DNA of 64,000 nucleotides, taken from NCBI RefSeq assembly GCF_028554725.1, contig NC_071668.1:78586719-78650718 (forward strand). The letters are read 5' to 3'. The notes beneath the pieces are model-generated. The model had not been told where the DNA came from. It searched no databases and was given only the letters and a program-made list of their open reading frames with translations. The translations under genes were made by a program, and so were the position numbers. The DNA is from Zeugodacus cucurbitae (Eukaryota; Arthropoda; Insecta; Diptera; Tephritidae). How positions within the stretch are numbered: position 1 is the stretch's first letter; every line of letters starts with the position of its first letter. Shown in pieces: positions 51,701-62,054 of the stretch.

Positions 51701-53115
51701 TTACCCAAAGAATTGTACACACTCTCGGTCATTAAATTAAACTTGCTGCCTGTATCAAACAGAGCAATATATTTTTGATTTTGGATAACCACCAATTTAT
51801 TCATGATATTATTTTTTCCACATAAATATCGCGTATTACTTTTGTCAATTGTTGATTTAGCTTTTGGGCAATTCTTCGAAATATGTCCAAATTGTTTACA
51901 TTGAAAACATTTTGTACCTTTTTCTTTATCTTTGCACTCAGAACTTTTGTGTCCCTTTGCACCGCAATTATAGCAAGTAAACTTATCTTTCTCGTATTTG
52001 ACTACTTTCTTTTCATCTACTTTTAGTTCACTGTTCTTCCTATTACACTTTTGCATTGTTTCGTATATTTTGATTTTTTCTTTAAATTCTTTCAAATTAT
52101 GTGCGCCATATAAAACAGTTTTGTTTATATTAATATCGCGAATACCCTCAATAACATATTGTATTAGAACATTTTCTTCAATATTTCCACGCATCGCGAG
52201 CTCTTTCATGCATAAAAAATACTCTTGTACACTCTCTTCTGCTTTCATATTTCTTGCGCTTAATTGTTTGTGTATATTCGCACTGTTAACAATAGTTTTA
52301 TATTCTTCTGCTAATGCCGATTTTAGTTTTTGCCAAGATGTTATTCCCCGTTCGCTTTGGATAAATAACTTAGCCAAACCGCGTAATGATTTCTTTGCAA
52401 ATATAAACATTTGTAGTTCATCCCAACCCATTAAAATTGCTGTCTCTTCAAAATCGCTTAACCATACTTCAACAGAAATATTTTCGCTGCCGTCAAAATG
52501 TCGAACAGAATCTTCGACGTCTCTAAAGTTGATTGCAAATCGTGACATTTGTGTCGGCGTTACCGATGTAGTTGTTTTTGTAACTGCTCTCTCGCCAAGC
52601 TCGACGTTCTTCTCCGCATTTCTCCTATGTGTTTGGTTATTCTCGCTGCTTACTGCATTCGTTCGTTGTGGTAATTCGAAAATGCTATTACTCGCTGCTG
52701 TTTCGTCAAAGCTACGCATAATATCTGCGTCATCATTTTCGATATCGTCGTCAACTCCACCTTCGTCTTCGTCGTCGCTGTTCTCGTCGCCTTCTGCTGC
52801 AGCACATAACAATGTTGCGTTCTGCAAATTTCGAAAAATATGCAGCTTCACATCGGCTACATTGCCACTTAAACCCAATACGTTACAAATTGAATTTAGA
52901 TCATTGGCCGTCAAATTGTTTTCGATGTATGCAAACTTCTGTTTGCAGCGGTCGTCGTTCTCGTCGAATTGGAATCCTGTAAATTCTCGTAAACGTTGTC
53001 TGCTCGATCTGTCTCCATCTGATTCGAATACAAATTTGTGCAGAGCTTTTATGCTCTCTTTTCGGGCTGTACGCAGCTTTGCTCGTACAAATTCAAATTT
53101 TTGCAAACTGGTCAT
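48721..53115 (-). CDS. gag-pol: Gag-Pol polyprotein of the LTR retrotransposon (1,464 aa, single frame)
   Basis: It encodes the capsid/nucleocapsid and the enzymes for reverse transcription and integration. I chose the ATG at 53113-53115, in context GCAACAATGACC; the frame is open 18 codons further but without an ATG. Residues from that Met: acidic stretch about 108-132; two CX2CX4HX4C zinc knuckles at 381-394 and 403-416; aspartic protease DTG at 454-456; reverse transcriptase with catalytic Asp 703 (in FSTIDLKNGF) and YIDD at 766-769; RNase H with HTDAS (Asp 915), YELE near 955-958, Asp 983 and a DALSRHP end near 1026; integrase zinc finger His1103, His1107, Cys1137, Cys1140; catalytic Asp1170, Asp1229, Glu1265 (D,D-35-E); GPY/F-type module near 1396-1407. 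No stop or frameshift interrupts it, and gag and pol are not separated. The last eight codons and the TAG stop lie inside the 3' LTR. All key catalytic residues are present, so a working enzyme set is inferred. Confidence 0.95.
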   Translation of the reverse strand: MTSLQKFEFVRAKLRTARKESIKALHKFVFESDGDRSSRQRLREFTGFQFDENDDRCKQKFAYIENNLTANDLNSICNVLGLSGNVADVKLHIFRNLQNATLLCAAAEGDENSDDEDEGGVDDDIENDDADIMRSFDETAASNSIFELPQRTNAVSSENNQTHRRNAEKNVELGERAVTKTTTSVTPTQMSRFAINFRDVEDSVRHFDGSENISVEVWLSDFEETAILMGWDELQMFIFAKKSLRGLAKLFIQSERGITSWQKLKSALAEEYKTIVNSANIHKQLSARNMKAEESVQEYFLCMKELAMRGNIEENVLIQYVIEGIRDININKTVLYGAHNLKEFKEKIKIYETMQKCNRKNSELKVDEKKVVKYEKDKFTCYNCGAKGHKSSECKDKEKGTKCFQCKQFGHISKNCPKAKSTIDKSNTRYLCGKNNIMNKLVVIQNQKYIALFDTGSKFNLMTESVYNSLGKPVLEQTNIRLVGFGERKSENNIKPIGKLNIEIEVDKELFRVNFLVVSAKCMDIDLVIGEEFCSQAEIHINRDGLCIKKNSLKSEVVFPMMNVELTTTDIDIDESASTLAKEEVRDLVCNYKPEKCKSTNIEMNIVVRDETPISFRPRRLPLTQRCIVDDQIEQWLNDGIIESSESEFSSPVVLVKKRDSDYRLCIDYRQINKVIIKDRFPLPLIEDQLDRLQKAKIFSTIDLKNGFFHVPVCESSRKYTSFVTHGGQYQFCKVPFGLSNSPGVFQRHVNAIFRDLSRRNIALPYIDDIIIPAENEHEAMCNLKIVLNQCKDYGLMLNLKKCHFLKKRVEFLGHVIESQKISPSPSKIDALDKFPLPKNIKQLQSFLGLAGYFRKFVPSFSIIAKPLTDLTKQDKKFEIGAEQIAAFETLKKMLSEKPVLGIFNQQYETEVHTDASIDGYGAVLLQINPDDNQLHPIYYSSKKTSDAERKYSSYELEILAVIEALKKFRVYLLGLHFKLVTDCNAFTKTLEKKDLSTRVARWILFLQEYDYEVEHRSGQQMRHVDALSRHPVMIVADADFLSSMRRAQQQDEDLRAISEIIKEKQTYNDYFEKGGILHKLVDDVELVVVPKHMQRDVIRRAHEKGHFAVKKTKELICKEFFIPKIEEKIRMHIANCVACIVANRKLGKQEGKLHPIPKEGMPLHTYHIDFLGPLETTNKSYKHIFAVIDSFTKFAWLYPTKTTSAQETISRLKLQNTTFGSPVQIISDRGSAFTSDDFRRYCEEENIQHTTITTGLPRANGQVERLIGVITSVLSKLSKSDPTKWYKFVDRVQQVINSTYNRSIDMTPFELLIGVKMRTTDDFNIKNLIQEEIRLQYQEQRDELRQQAKKQILKIQDENKKTYNLRRKEAKKYEIDDLVAVKRTQFGGGLKLKPKYFGPYRVVKVKANNSYDVIKAGVCEGPKRTSTCAEFMKPWVNYSDDDDAFEGECAAGWPNCGIEVTPT

Positions 53116-53236
53116 TGTTGCTATTTTACGCTTTAATTTTTGATTTCTAATGAAAATTATATCGTTCAACCCACTCGCGGCGGCGTATATAAATGCGGCA
53201 ATTTAAATAAATACTTTTCGCACTATCGGTTCATGT

Positions 53237-53262
53237 AAAAAAAATTTTTTTTTTTTTTTTTT
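53237..53262. repeat. A8T18 homopolymer tract between primer site and gag
   Basis: Eight A followed by eighteen T on the plus strand (A18T8 in element orientation), directly beside the primer site in the untranslated leader. It could fold back on itself. Tract length is prone to slippage and to sequencing error. Confidence 0.85.
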
Positions 53263-53263
53263 C

Positions 53264-53276
53264 GGATGAGCCCCCA
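53264..53276 (-). promoter_or_regulatory. Primer binding site, probably for tRNA-Pro
   Basis: On the minus strand, four bases after the 5' LTR, the sequence reads TGGGGGCTCATCC. A primer site begins TGG because it pairs with the CCA end of a tRNA. From memory, the tRNA-Pro 3' end pairs with TGGGGGCTCGTCC, so one base differs. The identity of the tRNA is inference; the position and the TGG start are seen. Confidence 0.7.
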
Positions 53277-53280
53277 AATA

Positions 53281-53572
53281 TGTAGGGCTTTTACTCACGC
53301 TTACTAATTCGGTTGAGCAATGAATAAACGAATAGTTTTAGATATTGTAAAGTTTTAATCAGGAGTAAAAGTTATTCAAAAACGATTTATATTTTTGATT
53401 AAAGATTCAAAGTTAATAAGATAGTATTCGCGTCTTTTCGTCGAGCGTCTTTTCGTCTTGCTTGCTTCGCGTCTACTCTCAAAACTCTCCGGCTCTCTTG
53501 TGCTCGTTGATGTAGACTTTATGTATTGTATTTAAGGGTTACCAGCTACGTCGGGGTTACCTCAATCCCACA
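53281..53572 (-). repeat. 5' LTR of the retrotransposon (292 bp)
   Basis: In element orientation it starts TGTGGGATTG and ends AGCCCTACA. It looks identical to the other LTR. A short internal duplication is visible: two tandem units of about 15 bp containing GACGAAAAGACGC (within 53430-53460). A TTAAATACA motif in the first part of the LTR is the nearest thing to a TATA box; transcription would be expected to start shortly after it. This promoter call is inference. Confidence 0.95.
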
Positions 53573-53899
53573 TAGATGACATATATCTGACATTCATTAG
53601 ACAGCAGTAATTTAACATTTATTTGTCCATCTGACATCCATTTGACATCTGCCATTTGAAATCCATATGTCATCCATTTGAAGGCTGCCATTTGGCATAT
53701 GTTTGACAGCTGCCAACTCACATCCATCTGACATTCGTTTGATATCCGTTTGACATCTATTTCACCAACTGACAGAAATTTGACATTACTGATATCCGTT
53801 TAACAACTGCCATTTGACATCCATCTGACATCCGTTTAACAGCTGCAATCTGACATTGATCTAACATCCAGCTGATGGTTGTCATTTGACATCCATTCG
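53573..53899. repeat. Degenerate minisatellite, right part
   Basis: Continuation of the array beyond the retrotransposon, starting with the TAGA target duplication. The units are the same TGACATCCATTTGACAGCTG variants and run out at about 53899. With the element removed, the ancestral array is about 0.8 kb long, and the long similar blocks in the two halves would be about 320 bp apart. Confidence 0.9.
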
Positions 53900-55285
53900 T
53901 TGAATACATTCATGAATTTAAAAGACATTAAACTGCTCAATTGCATTGCAAACTCAATTTATGCCAATTATATAGACGGAGAACGGAAACAGTAAGTCCT
54001 CGATCACCAATGAATTCTCTAGCTGTTAATATCATCACTAGCGAAAGCTCCTGCAACCAAGGAAGAAAGGGAAAATATGATGGCCTTAATCCGGCGATAG
54101 TATACATTTGCCCTGGACCCCATTTTATTCATTCTCTCTTGGTATAAACTCGACGTGATACTCGTGCTAAATAAGATTAAAATAAACCTTTTCATGGCAA
54201 TTGACTGTATTCTTATACATTTTTCAAAATACATAAGCAGATGTATGCATACTTCTGCATATGCGAGTATACGGATATTGATAGCTCAACTCAAGCCTTT
54301 CTTTCGCATCTCCACCGCTTATTTTATATTGATATATAAAATGTATATACATATGTACATATATGATAGCATTTGGGCGTCTCGTATGTTGAGATGCTCC
54401 ACAATTTCATGCAGCAATGGACACAAATTTATGTCAATTTTGCTAAAAGGGTTTTATGTAGACACATTCAAACATACGAGTATAAGCCTCAAGAGCTGGC
54501 AGCACTCGTCTAATATACTCCAGCATATGTATGGTATATTGACAAGAAACGCTCTTCTTCACATGCAGCAGCTCAGCACTCACACTTCGATTGGGCCAAT
54601 AAAGCAACCAAATGTTACGCAAACGCGATAACAACAGCAGCAGCATCGTCAATTGGTTGGTTACTGTAAAATTGTTAAGGCGTTAGCGGTGCGGGCATAG
54701 GATGACATGCTGTGAATTTAAGTCATAACAGCTGCAGGTTAACACTTGGCAGTATGAAAATGAAGCGCACAGTGGGACACATAGTGGAACGTGTAGAAAT
54801 AAAATATTTTCTTGAGCACCAATTTTTTTCAGGTTAAATAAAAAATAGAATATTTTCCTTCCTTAAGTAACGCATAAAAACGATATGATTTCACATGCAG
54901 CTTAATAACGGTGTTTATTTGGCACAGATTTTATTAGATCTCTCTAGACAGTCAGTTACTCAAAACTCCACACTGTTCCCTGCAATTGCAGAGCGGTCCT
55001 CTCTCCCATTTGCCACACTGACAGACGAAAATAAATGGCATCACTTTGCTGGCACGAAGGCCAACACACATTGTCAGCGCAACAGCGAAAGGATCAACAC
55101 CATTGCAAACTCAAGCGAACTTGCACATTAGCTCTTAAACTAGCACTTATACCAAAACGAAAAATTGTATGGGGATATATGGACGTCGGGTGCGGACAAT
55201 TGACGTATATTGAACGCAGTTGTGCGTGAGCACTAGCCAAATTGAATTTTAAGACGAAACTATACAGTGACGAAAGCAAAAAACG
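53900..55285. other. Unannotated stretch right of the minisatellite
   Basis: AT-rich. A 158-codon plus-strand frame (54155-54631) is rich in Ile, Tyr, His and Met, as expected from translating ATAC/CATA-type sequence, and has no motif. No gene supported. Confidence 0.6.
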
Positions 55286-55534
55286 CTATACGAATGAATG
55301 TTGCGGCCTCTGCTTACTACTTTCAGACCCTCTTGATGTCGTGAAATATGTTGTCAACGAGAGAATGTGTCCACAGCAGCTGTAGGGCGAGCTGACACAT
55401 TGCTTCTGACGAATAGTCACATCGAATTGAAATGAAATTAATACATCGCGGTGGTAGATATCTATTGCTCCTCCGAACAGCTGTGCGTTCGCGATAAAGA
55501 TACAAAAAAAAACCCAGAAAATTGCCAAAAACAT
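55286..55534 (-). CDS. Candidate small secreted protein, 82 aa
   Basis: The ATG at 55532-55534 (context GTGAAAATG) opens a textbook signal peptide, MFLAIFWVFFCIFIANAQ, with a likely cleavage after ANA or AQ. A mature part of about 65 residues follows, starting LFGGAIDIYHRDVL and containing a CVSSPYSCC cysteine cluster, and ends in a polar, basic tail. The single exon is complete to its TAG stop; an optional donor (AGTA|GTAAGC) lies near the end, so the C-terminus may be spliced. No poly-A signal AATAAA is near the stop and no clear TATA box was found. The family is not recognised; short cysteine-containing secreted proteins of flies (immune or reproductive) would be the class. An ORF of this length is common by chance; the signal peptide is what makes it stand out. 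Confidence 0.3.
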   Translation of the reverse strand: MFLAIFWVFFCIFIANAQLFGGAIDIYHRDVLISFQFDVTIRQKQCVSSPYSCCGHILSLTTYFTTSRGSESSKQRPQHSFV

Positions 55535-56576
55535 TTTCACATCAAATTTAGTTTATTGATAAATAAATAAAAATATATTAAAATCTTCTACCCTGGAGTG
55601 GAAGTAATACGAAGGAGAAAATGCGCTTCCAAAACGGAAGTAAAACTGGCTGCCACAAATGCGATAAAAAAATTCAATAAGTTTACAACAATACATTTTG
55701 CAGGGGGCAGTGTGATGGCTGGTGCAGCTTACCAAAGTAAGCACATTATTAGAGAAGCATTGGCCAGTCAAAATGATAATCCCTAAAAAGGCTAAATCAC
55801 ACACCCACATAAGGCACGTTCTCATACGAAATGATACCCTTTATTATATTGCGTATTTACATTGAGTGTTCGAAAGAAGAAAAGTAAAATTGCAGTCAAA
55901 TGTGAAATGTGACGGAGCTGACCAATAAAGGGAATGAACAATAAAGAACATGCTCCTTGGACATTCTGATTAGAAGCATGTTCAAGTGAACGGAAGCTTA
56001 AGAGGGTCACTGCGCTTTGGTGCTCGTAAAATAAAATTATGTCAATGACATGTGTATGGCAGTGAAAAAGGTCATTGCTTCGGTAATATCTATTAGCCTC
56101 TTCATTAAATAGTACTGATATATGTATACCGAAGGGGCAATATTTTATGATACTTACTGCGTATTGATTGACATAAGATTGCGGTTTATTTACAAAGTTA
56201 TTTGCTTGCTTACACCTTATTTTTCAGTAGTTGAGTTGAGAAATGTATTATTGCAGCTGGTAGAGTTATTCATTCAAATTAATATAAAATATCTCATTTC
56301 ATTTAATTATTTGTTAAATTTAAAAACTTTCGCGTATACTCCTGAATTCCCCGTCCGAATAAAAAACGAACGAACGGAAACCATTAAAATGTACATTTAT
56401 GTAAGGCTAGCGCATAGCTTGTGTGATTAGTATATCTGAAAGATATAGAATGTATGCCCATTTCAAACTAAGCAGTTGAGGTAATCATGGAAATGTTAAG
56501 TACGATGTTTGCTTAAAATCACTGGTATATAGTACGAAATTTCACCTACAACTGTATGGGAATACAAGAATTGGGT

Positions 56577-56590
56577 TATATATATATATA
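56577..56590. repeat. TA microsatellite
   Basis: Run of TA units followed by an interrupted second run to 56600. Another lies at 908-925. Confidence 0.8.
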
Positions 56591-59500
56591 CAATATATAA
56601 CAATATTCATGTAAACAAATGTCGATATCATCAGTTGAATATATGCGTATGTTAGGGTATATGTACATGTCAAATATTTTGCTTTGAAACGAAAACGTCT
56701 TCAAAATTTTCTTTGCCCTGCATAATTTTCTAAGAAAAATATTTACTTAGCAGGTTTTAAGTATAGAAGAAACACGATAAATCCGCACTAATCCTTATCA
56801 GCTACTAAACACTGCCTTCAAAACCAAAAACTAGCCATCCCATATGTTCAACATACATGCATCAAACTCTCTATACGAGCAAAGTTGTGTGTGTGTATTG
56901 CTTTGTAAGCACATAATGCTCATTTGCTACAGTTTCTTGTGTGTGTTAAGCAAACTTTTGCTGTCTTAACCTTATTCAACATCCTTTTGGCGCCTGAATC
57001 GCCTTAGCTGATTTTAAAGACACAATTTAATTTATTTACATACTTGGGCAGGCGTCGAGGTGAGTGGGAAAATTCTTAACTCAGACGAAAATTGTGCTTT
57101 CACAAATATGTTATGCCATAAATTTATTAAATAACTGTTAAATGATAATGTCAGCATGAAAATTTGCAACTTCACTAACAAGAAAATGTGCATGTAATAT
57201 TTATGTTTGCCAACCAAGCAGTTTCTAACGAATTTCATGCATAAATAGTCTTCGTACTAAAAGCAAGGACACGAATATATACATGCATAATTTTCTTTGT
57301 GGAAATCTCTGTAAGACTTAATTGATTTTTAGAGTGGCGTACAGTGACAAGTATTTCCGCCTATGCAGGTTAGTGGCCGAACACCTTCCGAAGTTTGGCA
57401 AATACACAAATGCACGCATTCGATGATTAGCCAATGTGTAATCACCATTTTAAAAACTTTTCACAGCTCTACGTACATACATATCTGCTAACCACTTTTG
57501 TAGTGAATACAATTCGGTTGGTTATCTTATATTCCTCTAGATGTACTAGTCTAATGCTTTTAATTTAAGTTTTACGAAACTCAGCAAAGCTTTTGTGATT
57601 TTGTCACAAGCAAAACGAGGGGTTGATATTGCGTCCGTGTTACTATCAGACAATAACTTTCCAAGCACAATGAGAATAACACAAATCCAGCAAAATTCAG
57701 TTGCTGAACTTTGACACAGCACATCACAACAACGCTCTCCATTCTCACTCATATAAGCATCGAACTAAATTCTGGCACTTAATATTTGCTTAAGTGGCTG
57801 CAATGGTTTCGATTCTCTTCGACAATGGTGTCGATAAAATGGGGTAGGAAATTAATAGCGTTTTGGAAAAGTTTAAATTGGCTAAACGTGCAACTGACAA
57901 CTTACATTATCACAAATATTCATGTGTGCGCACAAATGTTGGTACATATAGAGTCGTCTGGACTTCAAGGACAAATACTGGTAGATATACATCAACATAT
58001 ACTATGTATGTATGTAGTAGCATATATACCCAGAAAAAGATTATACCGAGTGTAAAGGGTGTAGATCGCCATGGAAATGAATTCGTTGAAGGTGATGTTC
58101 TAAATCATCCTTTGTTTGTAAACTTTATTTTAAGAATGAATAGTTGCTGACATGTCTCCGCACACTTTATACTAAAAGTATTAATTAATACATACACTAC
58201 TAGGAGTAAGTACTAGCACAATGATACAGTCAGAATCTACAATACTCTAAAATAAGAAAATAAATGAAACAATTTAGGTTTAGAATTATAGAATCCCTGT
58301 TTTTTTCCATGAACTACTGTGTATGTAAATGTTATTGTTGTTGTGGGAAAATAGCTAGTAACACTTGAAATACAACCATGCTCGAGAATTTAGTATTACT
58401 CGCCTTGAGATAACTTTCGCATTCACACTCTTCCTATAAGGCTAGTGTTTTACCACTGAAAAATTAAATGTCATTCAAATGATCTGCATATCTATCGAAA
58501 ACGGTTTCCCTCAAACACAGCAGTGATTTCGAAAGTTTTCATGAGAGCTCACTATGATTCTCATGTTGATTGCTTTTATTGTTATTGTTGTTTTGGCTTG
58601 ACGCCTGCTGGCCCAAAAGGACAGGTGACAATCGAAGTAAGTGTAGTTTAAATGCAATTTATATGCAAATTTCTAGCACTCAGGGACATACTCAACCATA
58701 TCCATTTGGCGTTGGGTTGTGTGAAGTAGCACTTGCTTGGAATTGCAGATTATTGAATTTTTAGGCGTTTCAATATAGCGAGATTTTGAGGTGCAACCTT
58801 CGCTTTCTTCTGACCTCAGTTAATTGACAGTGCAGAGGTTACATTGCATAACCTAAGATAGGTGTGAACTTAATTTGGTATATTTGTTATCATGTGTACA
58901 TATTCTAGTGTGTATAAAAAATGTATAAAACTGTCTAAGAACGTTATATCTTTAAAACTATATATTTTTTTTTTACTGTGAATATATTTCTTGTTGAAAA
59001 CTTTATCGTAATGGAAAAATATAATCCCTATGAAAATGAGGTTATACAGAAATTAATTTTAATTTTTTGGAAATATTATTAAAAAATAAAGTAATGTTTA
59101 TTTAATATCATATACTGCTATATTTCTATTATATTTTTGTTTGAACATTCGATTCGTTCAAAAGTCTAAGATGTACAAAGAGAAGAAGTATAGGAACAGC
59201 GTGAAGTGGAGTTTAATATGACAAAATTTTACTTATCCCTGAATGGTATAAAAAAATGTGCAGCAAATGAGAATGTATAGAGCTCCAGTTCCATTATATA
59301 ATCCACGTATAAAACGTGCCCTTCAACTTTTATAAAGTCGTACAATTTTTTACTCGGCCAACGTATTATACTAACAACCTTTGCTACCAGCTGTTTGAAA
59401 AAAACCTTTGATTCATTCAGTCTCTTAACAATCTCTTCAAACTTGTTAACTGTAACACTTATACCTTCAAACACTGTACCAACACTGCAGCATTGTTGCT

Positions 59501-62034
59501 AAATTAATTGCATTGAAAGCATTTTTTAACTATGAATGAGAGTGATGCAAAAGCTAAACAAATTCATTCAGTTTATATGGACCTGCTTTGTGCAATTGAA
59601 TCTTTCTCGTGTATCACTCCCATTAACATGTGGCTGGCGATACAATTAAAAAATTAAAAAAAAAAAATTATATATTCATTTAACTATTTTCTGTTGACAG
59701 TTTGGCTGAAAAAACTAACTCACCGAATGAATGAACATAGTGCGTCAATTGTAAGCGAAACTTTTACAGCGACGGCCATGAGCTACAAACAGGTACTTTT
59801 GAGAGCGAAAATCTGATTGTGATTCATGTACGAAAAATGAAAGGATGGTAATATTTAAGTGAAAGCACTCGGTAAAACAAACAGCAAGAGTATCATTTGG
59901 CACATAAACTACATTAACTTTGCTCAGAATATATTGCACATGTGTATAAAAGCCAAATTTGAGAGCAATTTGTGACAAACAAAGGCAATTGTATGTCACA
60001 ATAAATGGAAATTTGAGTAATGTAGATGTGGTAACAAGTATATAACAAATTCTGAAAAAATAAATATATTACATAATGAATAGATAAATGAGGAAAGCAT
60101 ATAATTTTAATAAGAGATGCACCAGCTCGAAAATATATATGTTTTATATGCGTGTTGTATGTTCCCAGTCCTCTTTAACCGATGCGTGTGGCTGATTGAC
60201 AATAGAAAGTAAAGTATTTCCAATGTACTCTCAACCGTTGATACAACTCCAAAAATGGAATTGCAATCTAGAGAACCGGTAAACCACTATACCACACCAA
60301 TTCGGGACTAGTAACCAGATGACTGCGTTTATATCAGTGGGCAATGCACTTTTCGGGTAACAGCTTGAAAGTGAAAGCACATAAGGTATACTCGTACCCC
60401 CACAAAGCCGCATCTAGTATGTGTGCGGTACTTTTACGCCTAATGCTACAACAACAACAATGAGCATGAGCACGCACAGCACTAGCACTTATTTGCATAG
60501 CATTAAGTATACAGTTTTTAACTTTATGCGCTAGAAAACATTAATATGCGCAGTACACTTACCCGCTCCCTGCGTTGCATACAGCGGCCCGACTTGCACT
60601 TTCGTTTGAATTGAATTTTTTTGATTCTGTTGTAAATGTGCACATGTGTATGTGTGGTTGCTTGCGTGGGTAAGAGCGTCGTTGTTGCGGCATTCACTTG
60701 AACTCCCTGAAAGCAACGAGCCGCAGCATTTGAAGCGTTTTGTTTTTAGCAACACAATATTGAGGCTTCGGGCGCGTGTGTGTTTGCTATTTATGTTATA
60801 GTTGTTGTATTTTTACACAGCAGCGCAACTGTTGCAAAAACTAGGTTAACGAAGGCAAGCTGCTGGCACACTTAAAAACTTTGTTGCATACCTGTGAAAG
60901 AGAAAATGAAAATAAAAATAAAATACTATATGAAAAATGTGTTAAAATTGAGAAGAAATAGAAATGCCATTATAAATCCATAGCTTGACATATATTGTAT
61001 ACAAATGGCAAGGGACAAGTGTACAAAGAAGCTATGAAAACCTCATTTTTCTTAAAAACAAAAATAAAGTGAAACTGTCGACATCAACCGCTCTAGTATG
61101 CCAACAATTCTTGCTGTTAAGTTTCGCTTTGATTGTTGACTTCAATAGGCGAGCATGTACCACAAGTGTTGAGCTGTGAAGGTGTGTAGGTGTTGCAAAT
61201 GCAACAGGGATGATGGCGAGGAAGGGTGAGAATTGCATAACAGCACGAATGAAAAGTGAAAAAAAGTATAAAAAAATTTAACCAAAAACAACCACTAGCA
61301 GTTATATATGCCAAAGTGTGAATTACAAACATAGGCAGCGATTTCTTGACAACTGGAAGCTGAGAACAACCACAAACCACGGACACAAAAACTCGCGTCA
61401 GCATTAACTGCGTAATATAAACTTACTATAAGCTGCGTAGTATAAGCTTAAAATGCAATAATGACAATATGGGAAATACATTAAATACAAAATAAATTTT
61501 TAATTTTCGCAAAACTGTTATCAGTTAACGAATAGTTATAGCTTTCATAGAGAATATCTGAACTCAGTTCAGTTTTTTGAAAAATTTTATGTTTTAATGA
61601 AAATTCTATAACTAATTCGAAGGTTTTTTGTGGATTATGGTGATTCGAGTTAGAGAAATTTCACTGTATTATAAATCCGATTATAATTATGTATATAAAA
61701 TAACTATGCGTATTCAAATTAATTTGCGATTTTTCAACAAATGTAGGCGAGAGAAGATAAAAACTAGCATGCTTTGTGCAACATGTTGCAGAATATTTTA
61801 ATGTTCATTTTTTAATTATCATTTATTATTTCCACTTGCTCCCGTTTCTACATTCAGTTTCTATTCTCTGAAATTTATGCGTTTCTACACAATTTGCTTT
61901 GAGAACTCAATACGTACGACCAAATGAAGTTAAGCGAAATAATTCACAAAACGATAAACAAGATTTTCCTCTGCACTGCCGCAACTACCAAAATATACGC
62001 CCGCGGTGAGTCAACATGGTAGTTAAACAATAAC

Positions 62035-62054
62035 CTGTCCACCGCGGCGGACAG
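62035..62054. other. GC-rich 20-bp imperfect palindrome
   Basis: CTGTCCACCGCGGCGGACAG reads nearly the same on both strands, with one mismatched pair around a central CCGCGG. It lies in a modestly GC-rich stretch (61990-62240) in AT-rich DNA. A second CCCGCGG occurs at 62000. It could be a dimeric protein-binding site or chance. Confidence 0.5.

Larger units (their letters stand above)
48456..53572 (-). mobile_element. Complete Ty3/gypsy LTR retrotransposon (mdg3/micropia/blastopia-like), apparently intact
   Basis: Seen: two 292-bp direct repeats that begin TGT and end ACA bound a 4.5-kb interior. The bases TAGA directly precede the left repeat (48452-48455) and directly follow the right one (53573-53576), a 4-bp target-site duplication. 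Reading on the minus strand the order is 5' LTR, tRNA-type primer site, an A18T8 tract, one long gag-pol frame and 3' LTR. The domain order protease, reverse transcriptase, RNase H, integrase is that of Ty3/gypsy; Copia has integrase before RT. There is no env frame. Family knowledge: size, LTR length, 4-bp duplication and a single gag-pol frame resemble the blastopia/micropia/mdg3 group, and the RT block is of that style; this lineage call is from memory. The two LTRs look identical base for base, so the insertion is recent. It sits inside a minisatellite that continues on both sides. Confidence 0.96.

Noticed and set aside
50408..51778. Shorter plus-strand frames inside pol
   Set aside because: Shadows of the minus-strand pol gene, without motifs.
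51998..53143. 381-codon open frame on the plus strand opposite gag
   Set aside because: It lies wholly antisense to the gag-pol frame, has no ATG near its beginning (first codon TTG), and is a Ser/Phe/Leu-rich translation typical of the opposite strand of Lys/Glu-rich coding sequence.
54155..54631. 158-codon plus-strand ORF
   Set aside because: Composition (Ile, Tyr, His, Met) follows from ATAC/CATA-rich DNA, there are no splice or domain signals, and the length is not exceptional for this amount of AT-rich sequence.
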